Positions 16,732 to 24,261 of a stretch of DNA of 64,000 bases are shown here, one piece after another (within the stretch, counting starts at the first letter, position 1; every line of letters begins with the position of its first letter). Source of the stretch: Methylothermaceae bacterium (lineage in GTDB: Bacteria; Pseudomonadota; Gammaproteobacteria; Methylococcales; Methylothermaceae); NCBI GenBank assembly GCA_026981855.1, contig JALSIB010000013.1, positions 22,980-86,979 on the forward strand, in the 5' to 3' direction. The position numbers and the translations under genes were made by a program. The notes below the pieces were generated by a model, which was not told the DNA's origin, searched no databases, and saw nothing but the letters and a program-made list of their open reading frames with translations.

Positions 16732-17489
16732 GACCCCTCCGGCGCCGGAACCGGCAGGGTGATCAGATCGGGCGGCGCCTGTTTGGCGGCGATCCGCATG
16801 GCATGATCGAGCGGCCGCAGGAAATCCCGATCGAGGGGACGCCAACGTTTGCCTTGCGGATCCCAAACGCCCCCCTCCCGACCGTCCAGGGTCAGGTAAT
16901 AGAGACCCACCCGGCCAAAGCGCAGAAAGCGGACCGTACGGCTTTTTCCCTGGCTTTCCAGGGGCGCCTCGTAGGTCTCGATATTGTGACCGTACTGGGC
17001 CTCGATCCGGAACGCCTCCATCAGACGACGGTATTTCTCCGGCAGGGCCACATCGGCCCGGTTCATCAAAGCGCGCAGAGACCTGACCCGATCCCGCCGT
17101 TCCTGCCGGAGGAAAGGCGTGTCCACCTGGACGATCCGGTCCAGGGACTCCAGCATCTCCAGCAGGAAGGGAAACAATTTACGGTTGAGCGTCTCCAACG
17201 ACTTGAGCTGGCGCTCGCGCCGGGCCAGTTCATCGGCCTGATCGGCGAGCATCTTATCCAGCTGGCCGTTGTAGTCCTGCAGTTCCTCCAGCTCGGCGAG
17301 ACGGGCACGGTAGGTTTCGATCATGCCCTGAGTCCGGTCGTCGAGCTGGTCGATCCGCCGCTGCACCTTCGCCGCCTCTTTCTGGGTGCCTACCTGGGTC
17401 TGGATGACCTGGCCGACTGGATCGGCGATCCCCTTGGAACCGAAGCAAAACGATACGGCCAGAAAGAGGAGGGTCCGTTTGCCCGCCAT
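16728..17489 (-). CDS. DUF3450 periplasmic coiled-coil protein
   Basis: This is a 253-residue secreted protein of the DUF3450 family, which regularly starts TtpC/ExbB/ExbD/TonB clusters. The signal peptide is about 1-22. A coiled coil occupies about 25-110, and a conserved globular part follows (VDTPFLRQERRDRVRSLRAL at about 123; RFGRVGLYYLTLDG at about 193). It probably docks on the TtpC-like protein in the periplasm. It begins 6 bp after the copper ATPase gene, so ATPase and TonB system appear to be one operon. Confidence 0.85.
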   Translation of the reverse strand: MAGKRTLLFLAVSFCFGSKGIADPVGQVIQTQVGTQKEAAKVQRRIDQLDDRTQGMIETYRARLAELEELQDYNGQLDKMLADQADELARRERQLKSLETLNRKLFPFLLEMLESLDRIVQVDTPFLRQERRDRVRSLRALMNRADVALPEKYRRLMEAFRIEAQYGHNIETYEAPLESQGKSRTVRFLRFGRVGLYYLTLDGREGGVWDPQGKRWRPLDRDFLRPLDHAMRIAAKQAPPDLITLPVPAPEGS

Positions 17490-17495
17490 CGGCCG

Positions 17496-19934
17496 CTATT
17501 TGCGCTGCAGGCGCAGGGAATTGAGCACCACCGACACCGAACTGAGCGCCATCGCCCCGGAGGCGATCATGGGGCTGAGCCTGCCCATGGCCGCCACCGG
17601 GATGGCCACGGTGTTGTAGCCGAAGGCCCAGGCCAGGTTCTGGCGGATGACCCGGAGGGTGAAGGCGGAGATTTCGATGGCGTCGGCCACTTTCTCGATA
17701 TCGCCCTGGACCAGGGTGATGTCGGCGGCGTCGATGGCGATGTCGGTACCGCTGCCCACGGCGAAGCTGACATCGGCGGCGGCCAGCGCGGGGGCGTCGT
17801 TGATGCCGTCACCGATCATCCCCACCTTTTCGCCCTCGGCCTGGAGGCGGCGGATTTCGCGCAGCTTGTCGTCGGGTTTGGCCCCGGCGACGACCGTGTC
17901 GATACCCACCCGTTTGGCGATGTAGCGTGCCGGGCGCTCGGCGTCACCGGTCACCATCAGCGTCTTGACCCCCATCCGGTGCAGCTTTTCGATCGCCGCC
18001 CGCGCGTTGGCGCGGGGCTGGTCGGCGATGCCGATCAGGGCCGCGGGCCGTCCGTCCAGAGCCACGAACACCGGCGTCTTGCCTTCGCCGCCCAGACATT
18101 CGACCCGGCTCTCAAGATCTTCCAGGGGCACCTCGTGGCGCAGCATCCAGGACTGATTGCCCACCAGGATGCGATGGCCATCCACCCGGGCGGCGACCCC
18201 CTCGCCCGGCTGGACCTGGAAATCCACCGCGGTGGGAACGTCGATGTGCTCCTGTTTCGCTTTTTCCACGATGGCGCGGGCGAGGAAGTGCTCCGAGCTG
18301 ACTTCGGCCGCCGCCACCCAGGCCAGCAAAAGCCGGGAATCGACGTCGTCGCGCAGGACGATGACATCGATCACCTCCGGCCGTCCCTCGGTGATGGTGC
18401 CGGTCTTGTCGAAGATCACCGCGGTCAGATGGGCCGCCAGTTCCAGGCTCTCACCGTTCTTGATGTAGATGCCGCGCCGCGCCGCCTGCCCGGTTCCCAC
18501 CATGATCGCCGCCGGGGTCGCCAGCCCCAGGGCGCAGGGGCAGGCGATCAGCAGCACCGAGATGGCATTCCCCAGAGCAGTGGTGAAACGACCCGAGGCC
18601 AGCCACCAGCCGCCGAAAGTGGCGCCGGAGATGGCCAGCACCCCGGGGACGAACACCGCCGAGATCTTGTCCACGGTCTTCTGGATCGGCAGCTTGGCGG
18701 CCTGGGCCTGATCCACCAGGTTGACGATGCCAGCCAGGACCGTGTCCGGCCCCACTGCGGTGGCCTTCATCCGGAAGGCGCCGGGACCGTTGATGCATCC
18801 GCCGATGACCGCATCCCCCGGGTGCTTCACCACCGGCATGGACTCGCCGGTGAGCATGGACTCGTCCACGGTGGTGGTGCCCTCGACCACTTCTCCGTCG
18901 GTGGGGATCCGCTCGCCAGGCCGTACCAGCAGGACGTCACCCACCCGAACCTCGTCGATGGGGATCACCACCTCGCGCCCGCCCTCGACCCGGGTAGCGG
19001 TCTGGGGCTGCAGGTCGATAAGTTTGTAGATGGCATCAAAGGCCTGCCCCTTGGCCTTCTCCTCCAGCCAGCGGCCCAGCAGCACGAAAGTGATGATGCC
19101 GGCGGCAGCCTCGAAATACAGCGCCATGTGACGCCCCAGGAGCAGCGCCGGAACGCTGTATCCATAGGCGGACCCGGTGCCCAGGGCCACCAGAGTGTCC
19201 ATATTGGCCGATTTCTGCCGGGCCAGGGCCAGGGCCTTGTCGAAGAAGGGACGGCCGCTTCCCAGGACCACCGGGGTAGTGAGCAGGAACTGGATCCAGT
19301 GCCAGATCCTCCGTTTGGGCATCGCCATGGCGATGACGATGGCGGGGGTGCTGAGGAGGGCGGCACGGACGAAGCGGCGCCGGGCATCCTCGATGCGCCG
19401 GCGTTCCCTCTCCATCAGCAGCCGGCGCTGGGCCAGGGTGTCCAGGGGCTGGGTACGGTAACCCAGTTTCCGCACCAGATAGTAGATGTCCTCTTTGGAC
19501 AACGCCCCGCACACGGTCGCGGTCTCGGAAGCGAAGTTGACGCTGACCTGCCGGATTCGCGGGTCGCGCTTGAGGATCATCTCGATCAGCAGGGCACAGG
19601 AAGCGCAGGTCATGCCTTCGACTGCGAACTGGGTCTCGATCACCGGCGCGTCGGCAAAGGCCGGCCCGGATTCGAAAAGATGCGGCTTGGCGGTGGCCAG
19701 ATTGGCCAGTATGGTGTCGCAGACCCGTAGCAGATTTTCGAGGGGAAGTTGCCTGGGATCGAACCAGATCGTCACCGAACCGATCGCCGGCACCGCGTTC
19801 ACCTGTTTGATGCCGCCCCTTTTACTGAGGAGGATCTCGAACAGCCAGGTTTTTTCCGTTTCCCCCTTCAGCACCGGCGAAACGAGTCGGACCCGCCGGC
19901 GCAGGTGGTGGACGATGCGGAAATGTTCAGGCAT
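17496..19934 (-). CDS. copA: Cu(I)-translocating P1B-1-type ATPase (CopA-like)
   Basis: This is an 812-residue heavy-metal P-type ATPase. Residues 1-75 are a degenerate HMA-like domain without CxxC. Residues about 100-165 are a true HMA with GMTCASC (Cys110, Cys113). The actuator motif is TGES (362-365), the metal-binding membrane motif CPC (465-467, CPCALGLATP) and the phosphorylation site DKTGT (509-513). A GDGIND hinge lies near 700. The last helices carry YNTVAIP and MALSS, which together with CPC(x6)P are the Cu(I) signature of the P1B-1 subgroup. It moves Cu(I) out of the cytoplasm. A DUF3450-TonB cluster follows directly (6 bp) and small metal-related proteins precede it. Confidence 0.93.
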   Translation of the reverse strand: MPEHFRIVHHLRRRVRLVSPVLKGETEKTWLFEILLSKRGGIKQVNAVPAIGSVTIWFDPRQLPLENLLRVCDTILANLATAKPHLFESGPAFADAPVIETQFAVEGMTCASCALLIEMILKRDPRIRQVSVNFASETATVCGALSKEDIYYLVRKLGYRTQPLDTLAQRRLLMERERRRIEDARRRFVRAALLSTPAIVIAMAMPKRRIWHWIQFLLTTPVVLGSGRPFFDKALALARQKSANMDTLVALGTGSAYGYSVPALLLGRHMALYFEAAAGIITFVLLGRWLEEKAKGQAFDAIYKLIDLQPQTATRVEGGREVVIPIDEVRVGDVLLVRPGERIPTDGEVVEGTTTVDESMLTGESMPVVKHPGDAVIGGCINGPGAFRMKATAVGPDTVLAGIVNLVDQAQAAKLPIQKTVDKISAVFVPGVLAISGATFGGWWLASGRFTTALGNAISVLLIACPCALGLATPAAIMVGTGQAARRGIYIKNGESLELAAHLTAVIFDKTGTITEGRPEVIDVIVLRDDVDSRLLLAWVAAAEVSSEHFLARAIVEKAKQEHIDVPTAVDFQVQPGEGVAARVDGHRILVGNQSWMLRHEVPLEDLESRVECLGGEGKTPVFVALDGRPAALIGIADQPRANARAAIEKLHRMGVKTLMVTGDAERPARYIAKRVGIDTVVAGAKPDDKLREIRRLQAEGEKVGMIGDGINDAPALAAADVSFAVGSGTDIAIDAADITLVQGDIEKVADAIEISAFTLRVIRQNLAWAFGYNTVAIPVAAMGRLSPMIASGAMALSSVSVVLNSLRLQRK

Positions 19935-19946
19935 TTTCTGTCCCGG

Positions 19947-20540
19947 TTATTTTTTCGGAAGCCGCGAGCGCACCAGCAGATAGGTCATATAGAACACCGC
20001 CGCCCATTCATAGCGATGCTTGATCGGATTGGGAATCCACTGGGTGACGATCCGGTGCCAATGGAGCCGGATGAGATAGAGCACCAGAACGTCATTGGCG
20101 AATTCGTGGGCCAGGGCTTTGGGGTCGTGCAGGAATTTCGGCCCCCGCTTCAGCCCCTGACGGGCCAGGATGCCGAAGGCGGTCAGGGTTTCGCGCACAT
20201 CCCGGACCCGCTCGCGAATCCACTTCACCACCGTGGTCTCCTTCAGCCGCGCCGTCAACGGACGGCGGGCCGCCTTCACCGGAGCAGGGAATCGCCCCTG
20301 CCGCTCCAGTTCCCCGACGATGTCACGAAGCCCGCGCGCCAGTTCCTCGAAACGGCAGAACGCCTCGTGATAGCGGATCGACAGCTTGTTTCCGGAAATT
20401 CGTATCCGGTAGACGCCATCGAGCTTCCTCAACGCCGACATCAGAGCCTCCGGGGCCTGGCCCGTCACAAGCTCCGGGGGCAACTGGAAACGTACATGTC
20501 CCGGTCCGCGGTAGCGCAAAATGATCCGACGGCTGATCAT
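19947..20540 (-). CDS. HMA-like domain protein linked to the copper ATPase
   Basis: This is a 197-residue protein whose first about 80 residues look like a degenerate heavy-metal-associated fold (VRFQLPPEL..., LDGVYRIRISGNKLSIRYHE) lacking the CxxC pair. This is similar to the extra N-terminal domain of the neighbouring ATPase. The middle is basic and helical; the C-terminal region (about 140-190) is amphipathic or weakly hydrophobic. It ends 13 bp before the ATPase and starts with a TGATG overlap with the previous gene. A cytoplasmic regulator or membrane-associated partner of the ATPase is the likely role, inferred from position. Confidence 0.6.
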   Translation of the reverse strand: MISRRIILRYRGPGHVRFQLPPELVTGQAPEALMSALRKLDGVYRIRISGNKLSIRYHEAFCRFEELARGLRDIVGELERQGRFPAPVKAARRPLTARLKETTVVKWIRERVRDVRETLTAFGILARQGLKRGPKFLHDPKALAHEFANDVLVLYLIRLHWHRIVTQWIPNPIKHRYEWAAVFYMTYLLVRSRLPKK

Positions 20541-20947
20541 CAGGATGTTTCTTCTCCTGGCTCCTGGGTCGAGGCCACGATATCCTCCAGGTTTTCTTTC
20601 TGCTGGAGCACGAAGTCCCTGCCCTTTTCTCCGACTTCCACCGCCGACGCGATGATCTGTTTGCGGTATTTGTAGACCACCACTCCGGCCACCACGCCGA
20701 GTCCGAACATCAACAAAGGATGCCGCGCCAATCTTTTCATCACCGATCCTCCTGTTTTAGCACCTGCCGAAACCACCGCCCCCCTGGTGATATGCCCCCC
20801 CATGTTTCCATGATTCATGGGGCCATGGGGCATGTTCATCATATGCTCCATCATGGGGCCATGGAGCCCTGGCCCTTTCATCGCTCCCTTGGCCGCGTGG
20901 GCCACATGTTCCACCATTTTTTTCTTGTCACCGTGAACGTGTGCCAT
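20540..20947 (-). CDS. His/Met-rich small membrane protein
   Basis: This is a 135-residue protein with an N-terminal segment very rich in His and Met (about 1-55, with runs such as HGPMMEHMMNMPHGPMNHGN). A single hydrophobic helix (about 75-92) and a charged helical tail follow. His/Met clusters of this type bind copper in CopA/CopB/PcoE-like proteins. It is translationally coupled (TGATG) to the HMA-like gene. The family is not recognised; copper buffering at the membrane is inferred from composition and context. Confidence 0.6.
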   Translation of the reverse strand: MAHVHGDKKKMVEHVAHAAKGAMKGPGLHGPMMEHMMNMPHGPMNHGNMGGHITRGAVVSAGAKTGGSVMKRLARHPLLMFGLGVVAGVVVYKYRKQIIASAVEVGEKGRDFVLQQKENLEDIVASTQEPGEETS

Positions 20948-20971
20948 CGTTTTTCTCCCCTCTCTATCGTT

Positions 20972-21151
20972 TCATGATGCCGAACCGGAAGATTTCTCCT
21001 CCTGCTCGACGATCTCGTCCTCGTGCAGCATCCGGTAAATGCCCAGGCATCCTTCGCAACAAAACCGCTTGGTCCCTTCCCTGGTTTCCAGGCGAAAATC
21101 GGGAATCTCCACTGGCAAGCCGCACAAATCGCAACTTGATTGATCGCTCAT
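20972..21151 (-). CDS. Small Cys-motif metal-binding protein
   Basis: The start is set at 21151 (Met36 of the longest frame) because the longer version would run through the upstream terminator. It gives 59 residues with CDLCGLPVE near the N-terminus and RFCCEGCLGIYRML in the middle. This is the pattern of the small metal-binding domain found at the N-terminus of some heavy-metal P-type ATPases (CxxC...CCxGC). Here it is a stand-alone gene before the copper ATPase, so it may act as a delivery or sensing domain in trans. Confidence 0.7.
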   Translation of the reverse strand: MSDQSSCDLCGLPVEIPDFRLETREGTKRFCCEGCLGIYRMLHEDEIVEQEEKSSGSAS

Positions 21152-21218
21152 ATTACAACTCTCAACAATTCGAACACCAGCGGTGATTCTAACAAAAGCT
21201 TTCTCAGAGAAAATGAAA

Positions 21219-21239
21219 CGGGCATCCGCTGGATGCCCG
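21219..21239 (-). terminator. Intrinsic terminator between small genes
   Basis: A 9-bp perfect stem CGGGCATCC / GGATGCCCG with a 3-base loop. On the minus strand it is followed by TTTCATTTT. It lies 27 bp beyond the stop of the 82-codon gene and upstream of the Cys-motif gene. It may be a partial terminator inside the operon. Confidence 0.65.
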
Positions 21240-21265
21240 ATTTCGACCGGTGACACCTGGGGGCT

Positions 21266-21514
21266 TCAATGACAGCTGAATCCCGCGCCCCCGTCACCGC
21301 ATTCCTCGCCTTTGCCATTGCTGACCGCCCGGCTGGAGGCGCGCATCAAGGTCATTCTCATGGCGCCTGTGAGCGCCGCCCCCAATCCCCATCGGCTGGC
21401 CAGCGCCGGCACCAGAATCAAAGCGGCGACAGTGAGGCCGGTACTCAACAGCAATGTGCCGGCGTCATAGTCTGTCTGCGATTGAGAGACCGGGGCTATG
21501 GCTTTGTCACGCAT
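21266..21514 (-). CDS. Small membrane protein of unknown function
   Basis: This 82-residue protein has one or two hydrophobic segments (about 19-42, LLLSTGLTVAALILVPALAS). The tail ends GKGEECGDGGAGFSCH, and the two Cys and terminal His could bind metal. The family is not recognised. It is the first gene of the minus-strand metal island and is followed by a terminator-like hairpin. Confidence 0.5.
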   Translation of the reverse strand: MRDKAIAPVSQSQTDYDAGTLLLSTGLTVAALILVPALASRWGLGAALTGAMRMTLMRASSRAVSNGKGEECGDGGAGFSCH

Positions 21515-21638
21515 GGAACACCTCCCTAGCTAAAGGCTTGACAAGATAACCTTTTAAGTGCATGGATTGTGCCAACAACCAGGTCACGCGCTTCCGGCGG
21601 GCTCCAAGATGGACCGGAACCAGAAAAACCCGACCCAA

Positions 21639-21677
21639 GTGTGGCAAATGCCACACTTCTACGGGATATGCCACACC
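21639..21677. promoter_or_regulatory. Palindromic site with extra half-site (putative operator)
   Basis: GTGTGGCAAATGCCACAC (21639-21656) is an 18-base palindrome apart from the central AAT. A matching half-site ATGCCACACC follows 11-12 bases later. It lies in the intergenic region between the divergent metal island (start 21514) and the TauE-cupredoxin gene (start 21948). It could therefore bind a regulator controlling either. Which regulator is unknown. Confidence 0.4.
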
Positions 21678-21711
21678 CGGTTGCCTTGAATCGTGCGATT
21701 GCATGAACCGG

Positions 21712-21805
21712 CTTTCTCCCCTCCCCTTTTGGGAGAGAGGCCGAAAACCCCGTTACTTTCATCCGTTCAAACCCTCTCCCAGAGGGAGAGGGGTTTCAAG
21801 GTCGT
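21712..21805. repeat. REP-like intergenic repeat
   Basis: Two hairpin-forming blocks, TTTCTCCCCTCCCCTTTTGG/GAGAGAG (about 21713-21740) and CCCTCTCCCAGAGGGAGAGGGG (about 21772-21793), are joined by a short linker ending in TTCAAGG. The CCCTCTCCC...GGGAGAGGG pattern is that of widespread extragenic palindromic elements. More copies would be expected elsewhere in the genome. Confidence 0.55.
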
Positions 21806-21879
21806 GCAAAATCAAGCGTGAACGGAAAAAACGGCGGTCAGGAGATTGCCTGGGTCGCGGCAGATGCCCGGAAATTCCT

Positions 21880-21908
21880 TGAAAACAATTTGCATGGTTT
21901 TTGCTACA
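21880..21908 (+). promoter_or_regulatory. Putative promoter of the TauE-cupredoxin gene
   Basis: TTGAAA (21880-21885) is followed 17 bases later by TGCTAC, which is weak but in phase with a start at 21948. It supports the shorter start of the downstream gene, since the longer frames begin at or before this promoter. Confidence 0.35.
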
Positions 21909-21947
21909 TTATTCTGTTTCATTGTCGCCAAAACAACCCGTAACAAT

Positions 21948-23027
21948 ATGAATCCTTCGCTGAAACGTTGGTCGGGTATTCTGTTCGGAACCCTGGGCAT
22001 ACTGCTGATCGTCTATCTGGACACCCGCCTGGGTGGGCATGCCCATCATCATGGAATGATGCAGCAGATGAGTTACACCCTGGCCCTGCTGACCGGCTTC
22101 ATGACCAGCTTTCACTGCGTGGGCATGTGTGGCGCCCTGGTGCTCAGTTACACCACTCAGGACATGGCATTGGGCAGACCCCGCTATCTGTCCCACTTCT
22201 GGTACGGGTTCGGCAAGACGCTCTCCTATACGATCCTGGGTGCGGCATTTGCCACACTGGGGGCGATCATCGCCTTCACCCCCACTTTGAAAGGCATAAT
22301 CGCCCTCGCCGCGGGGGCTTTTCTGGTGCTCTTCGGACTGAGCATGTTGAATTTCATCCCCGGCCTCGGGCATATCCAGCTCAAAACACCCGCTTTCGTC
22401 ATGCGTTTCGTCGGCCGCCAGTACAAAAAGCACAGCCACCCGTTCGTCATCGGAATGTTGAACGGCCTGATGATCGTGTGTGGTCCGCTGCAGGCCATGT
22501 ACATCATGGCGGCAGGCACCGGGGATCCGAAAATGGGGGCCTCCCTGCTGTTTTTCTTCGGTCTCGGCACCCTGCCCACCATGATCGGGTTCGGAATCTT
22601 CGCCAGCACCCTGGCCAAGAGTGTGGGGCCGAAACTGGTCAAATTCTCCAGCGTGGTGGTACTGGTGCTTGGAGCACTGATGCTCAACCGGGGCCTTGCG
22701 CTCGCCGATACCGGTTATGATTTGAAAAGCGTGATGACCAAGGTGCGGGCATTGTCCCGGACTTCACTTCGCACTCTGCATATGAAGGTCTCGGCGACGG
22801 GATTCGAACCCTCCCATTTCGTCCTTACGAGAAACGAGCCGGTGAGATGGGAAATCGAGGTGGGGGAAAACGCTTTCTGCCGTGGGAGGCTGGTGATTCC
22901 CGGTTATTCCGTTACCCTGGAACTGAAACCCGGCATTCAGGCAGTGGAATTCGCACCGCCGAGGCCGGGATTGATTCTTTGGTATTGCGAATCACCCGAG
23001 CGTTACGGTGCTTTCACCGTTCAGTAG
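21948..23027 (+). CDS. TauE/SafE-type transporter fused to a cupredoxin-like domain
   Basis: The start is placed at 21948 (359 residues) because a promoter-like sequence overlaps the longer frame. Residues about 8-25 are a first helix, followed by a His-rich loop (HAHHHGMMQQM). A six-helix domain of the TauE/SafE, UreH/DsbD-like type follows (about 40-250), with the conserved phrase TSFHCVGMCGALVLSY. Residues about 270-359 look like a cupredoxin (CRGRLVIPG... ending YCESPERYGAFTVQ), but the usual C-terminal His/Met ligand set is incomplete. Related proteins are found with copper and cytochrome oxidase assembly genes. Export or handling of copper is the likely role, given the neighbours. Confidence 0.75.
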   Translation: MNPSLKRWSGILFGTLGILLIVYLDTRLGGHAHHHGMMQQMSYTLALLTGFMTSFHCVGMCGALVLSYTTQDMALGRPRYLSHFWYGFGKTLSYTILGAAFATLGAIIAFTPTLKGIIALAAGAFLVLFGLSMLNFIPGLGHIQLKTPAFVMRFVGRQYKKHSHPFVIGMLNGLMIVCGPLQAMYIMAAGTGDPKMGASLLFFFGLGTLPTMIGFGIFASTLAKSVGPKLVKFSSVVVLVLGALMLNRGLALADTGYDLKSVMTKVRALSRTSLRTLHMKVSATGFEPSHFVLTRNEPVRWEIEVGENAFCRGRLVIPGYSVTLELKPGIQAVEFAPPRPGLILWYCESPERYGAFTVQ

Positions 23028-23620
23028 CGGTGCTCATGGATGTGGTGATCATGCTCATGGGTGTGTCCGTGCTCGTGTTGGCCGTGAAGCAAATCGTGCA
23101 ACCATCCCTGCAATTCGCCGCGCATATCCCTGTGGGCATGGCCTGAAGCCCTGATTCCGGCGGCTTCCACCGCGACACCGTATTTGTACACCATCAACCC
23201 TCCCAGATCGGCGCCCCGAAGCAGGTTGATCATCATCAACAGCGCGATCAACAAATGCACGAAATGGCCAAGACGGGAAAAACCACCCCGGCTGACAAGA
23301 CGCCAAACAGACAGCACCACTGCCAGGGAGGCGGTATTGAGACCGAAATTGCGGTGCCGTTCCAGCAGGCTGTGGACCGCATCGGGATGGGCGACCGTCA
23401 AGGAGGCCTGGATACCCGCGGCCACCGCCGCCAGCGCACCCACCGTTCCCAGCCACAGAAACCAGCTGGCCACTTGGGACAATCGCCGCGAGTTGAAGAG
23501 AAAGGCGATGCCGTCGAGCAGCAGAAAGCAGCTGAGCAAGGCGATGGGAAAATGGACGATAAGTGGATGGAAATTATCCATCTCCCGCAAACCGGGAAAA
23601 AACTCTAAAATAAGATTCAT
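23021..23620 (-). CDS. DUF2231 membrane protein with His-rich C-terminus
   Basis: This is a DUF2231-type protein with four hydrophobic helices (NFHPLIVHFPIALLSCFLLLDG, then about 55-78, 95-112 and 120-140). The C-terminal tail is extremely His-rich (HGQHEHGHTHEHDHHIHEH). The conserved HPLIVHFPIAL motif has two His near the first helix. The start is taken at 23620 (199 residues; the longer frame begins at 23677). It converges on and overlaps the end of the TauE-cupredoxin gene by 7 bp. The tail suggests binding of Cu, Ni, Zn or Co; the family function is not established. Confidence 0.75.
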   Translation of the reverse strand: MNLILEFFPGLREMDNFHPLIVHFPIALLSCFLLLDGIAFLFNSRRLSQVASWFLWLGTVGALAAVAAGIQASLTVAHPDAVHSLLERHRNFGLNTASLAVVLSVWRLVSRGGFSRLGHFVHLLIALLMMINLLRGADLGGLMVYKYGVAVEAAGIRASGHAHRDMRGELQGWLHDLLHGQHEHGHTHEHDHHIHEHRY

Positions 23621-23826
23621 AGCGCAAGTCTGACTTTCGAGGATCCCCAGCATATCGGCCACCCGAAAATCAGGCAAGCCCTATGGGTGAAAACAGCCCC
23701 AAATTGACAAGCCACTGTCGGCATCCTCTGTTCAGGAGGTATTTTTTCCCGTTTCCGGGTAAAGAGCAGCCATGCTTGTTATGATATGTGGTTGATTTTT
23801 AGTCAATCGAAGAACAAGGAGCCATT

Positions 23827-24186
23827 ATGCAGATACCATTGCAGGTCACTTTCCGTGGATTCCCCCACTCCGATGCCATGGAAACCAAGATCAAGGAAAA
23901 AACCGAAAAGCTGGAACGCTACTACGACAAGATCACCAGTTGCCGGGTGATGGTGGAACGAAAACACCACAACCACAATAAAGGCGATCTGTATCACGTG
24001 CGCATCGACCTGACCGTTCCCGGCAAGGAAATCGTCATCAGCCGTGAACATCACGACAATCACGCCTATGAAGACGCCTACGTGGCCATTCGGGACGCTT
24101 TCCAGGCCGCGGCGCGCAAACTGGAAGAATACGCCCGGATCCAACGGGGCGACGTGAAACGACACAACAAAACCGCCCTGGGCTGA
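23827..24186 (+). CDS. hpf: Ribosome hibernation-promoting factor (HPF/RaiA family)
   Basis: This is a 119-residue short-form HPF/RaiA protein with the beta-alpha-beta-beta-beta-alpha pattern. The N-terminus is MQIPLQVTFRGFPHSDAME; the middle is VMVERKHH and the end is AIRDAFQAAARKLEEYARI. It binds the 30S subunit in stationary phase and blocks mRNA and tRNA sites. AAGGAG five bases upstream of ATG supports the start. It is monocistronic, ending at a strong terminator shared with the convergent hydrolase gene. Confidence 0.9.
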   Translation: MQIPLQVTFRGFPHSDAMETKIKEKTEKLERYYDKITSCRVMVERKHHNHNKGDLYHVRIDLTVPGKEIVISREHHDNHAYEDAYVAIRDAFQAAARKLEEYARIQRGDVKRHNKTALG

Positions 24187-24230
24187 CGCCTGCTCACCGG
24201 CAAGCGCTTCTCAGCCATGGCTTTCCCAAC

Positions 24231-24261
24231 GGCAAAGGCCTGATCGTTTCAGGCCTTTGCC
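24231..24261. terminator. Strong bidirectional terminator
   Basis: A 13-bp perfect stem GGCAAAGGCCTGA / TCAGGCCTTTGCC with loop TCGTT, followed by GTTTTC on the plus strand. It terminates hpf. Its right arm includes the stop codon of the convergent hydrolase gene. Confidence 0.85.

Noticed and set aside
16803..19730. 975-codon plus-strand open frame across the copper ATPase
   Set aside because: His/Gly/Asp-rich low-complexity translation typical of a shadow frame; the minus-strand ATPase is unmistakable.
20540..20947. Magnetosome-type protein
   Set aside because: The Gly-rich helix and basic tail recall some magnetosome proteins, but no other magnetosome gene is present and the His/Met-rich start fits copper handling better.
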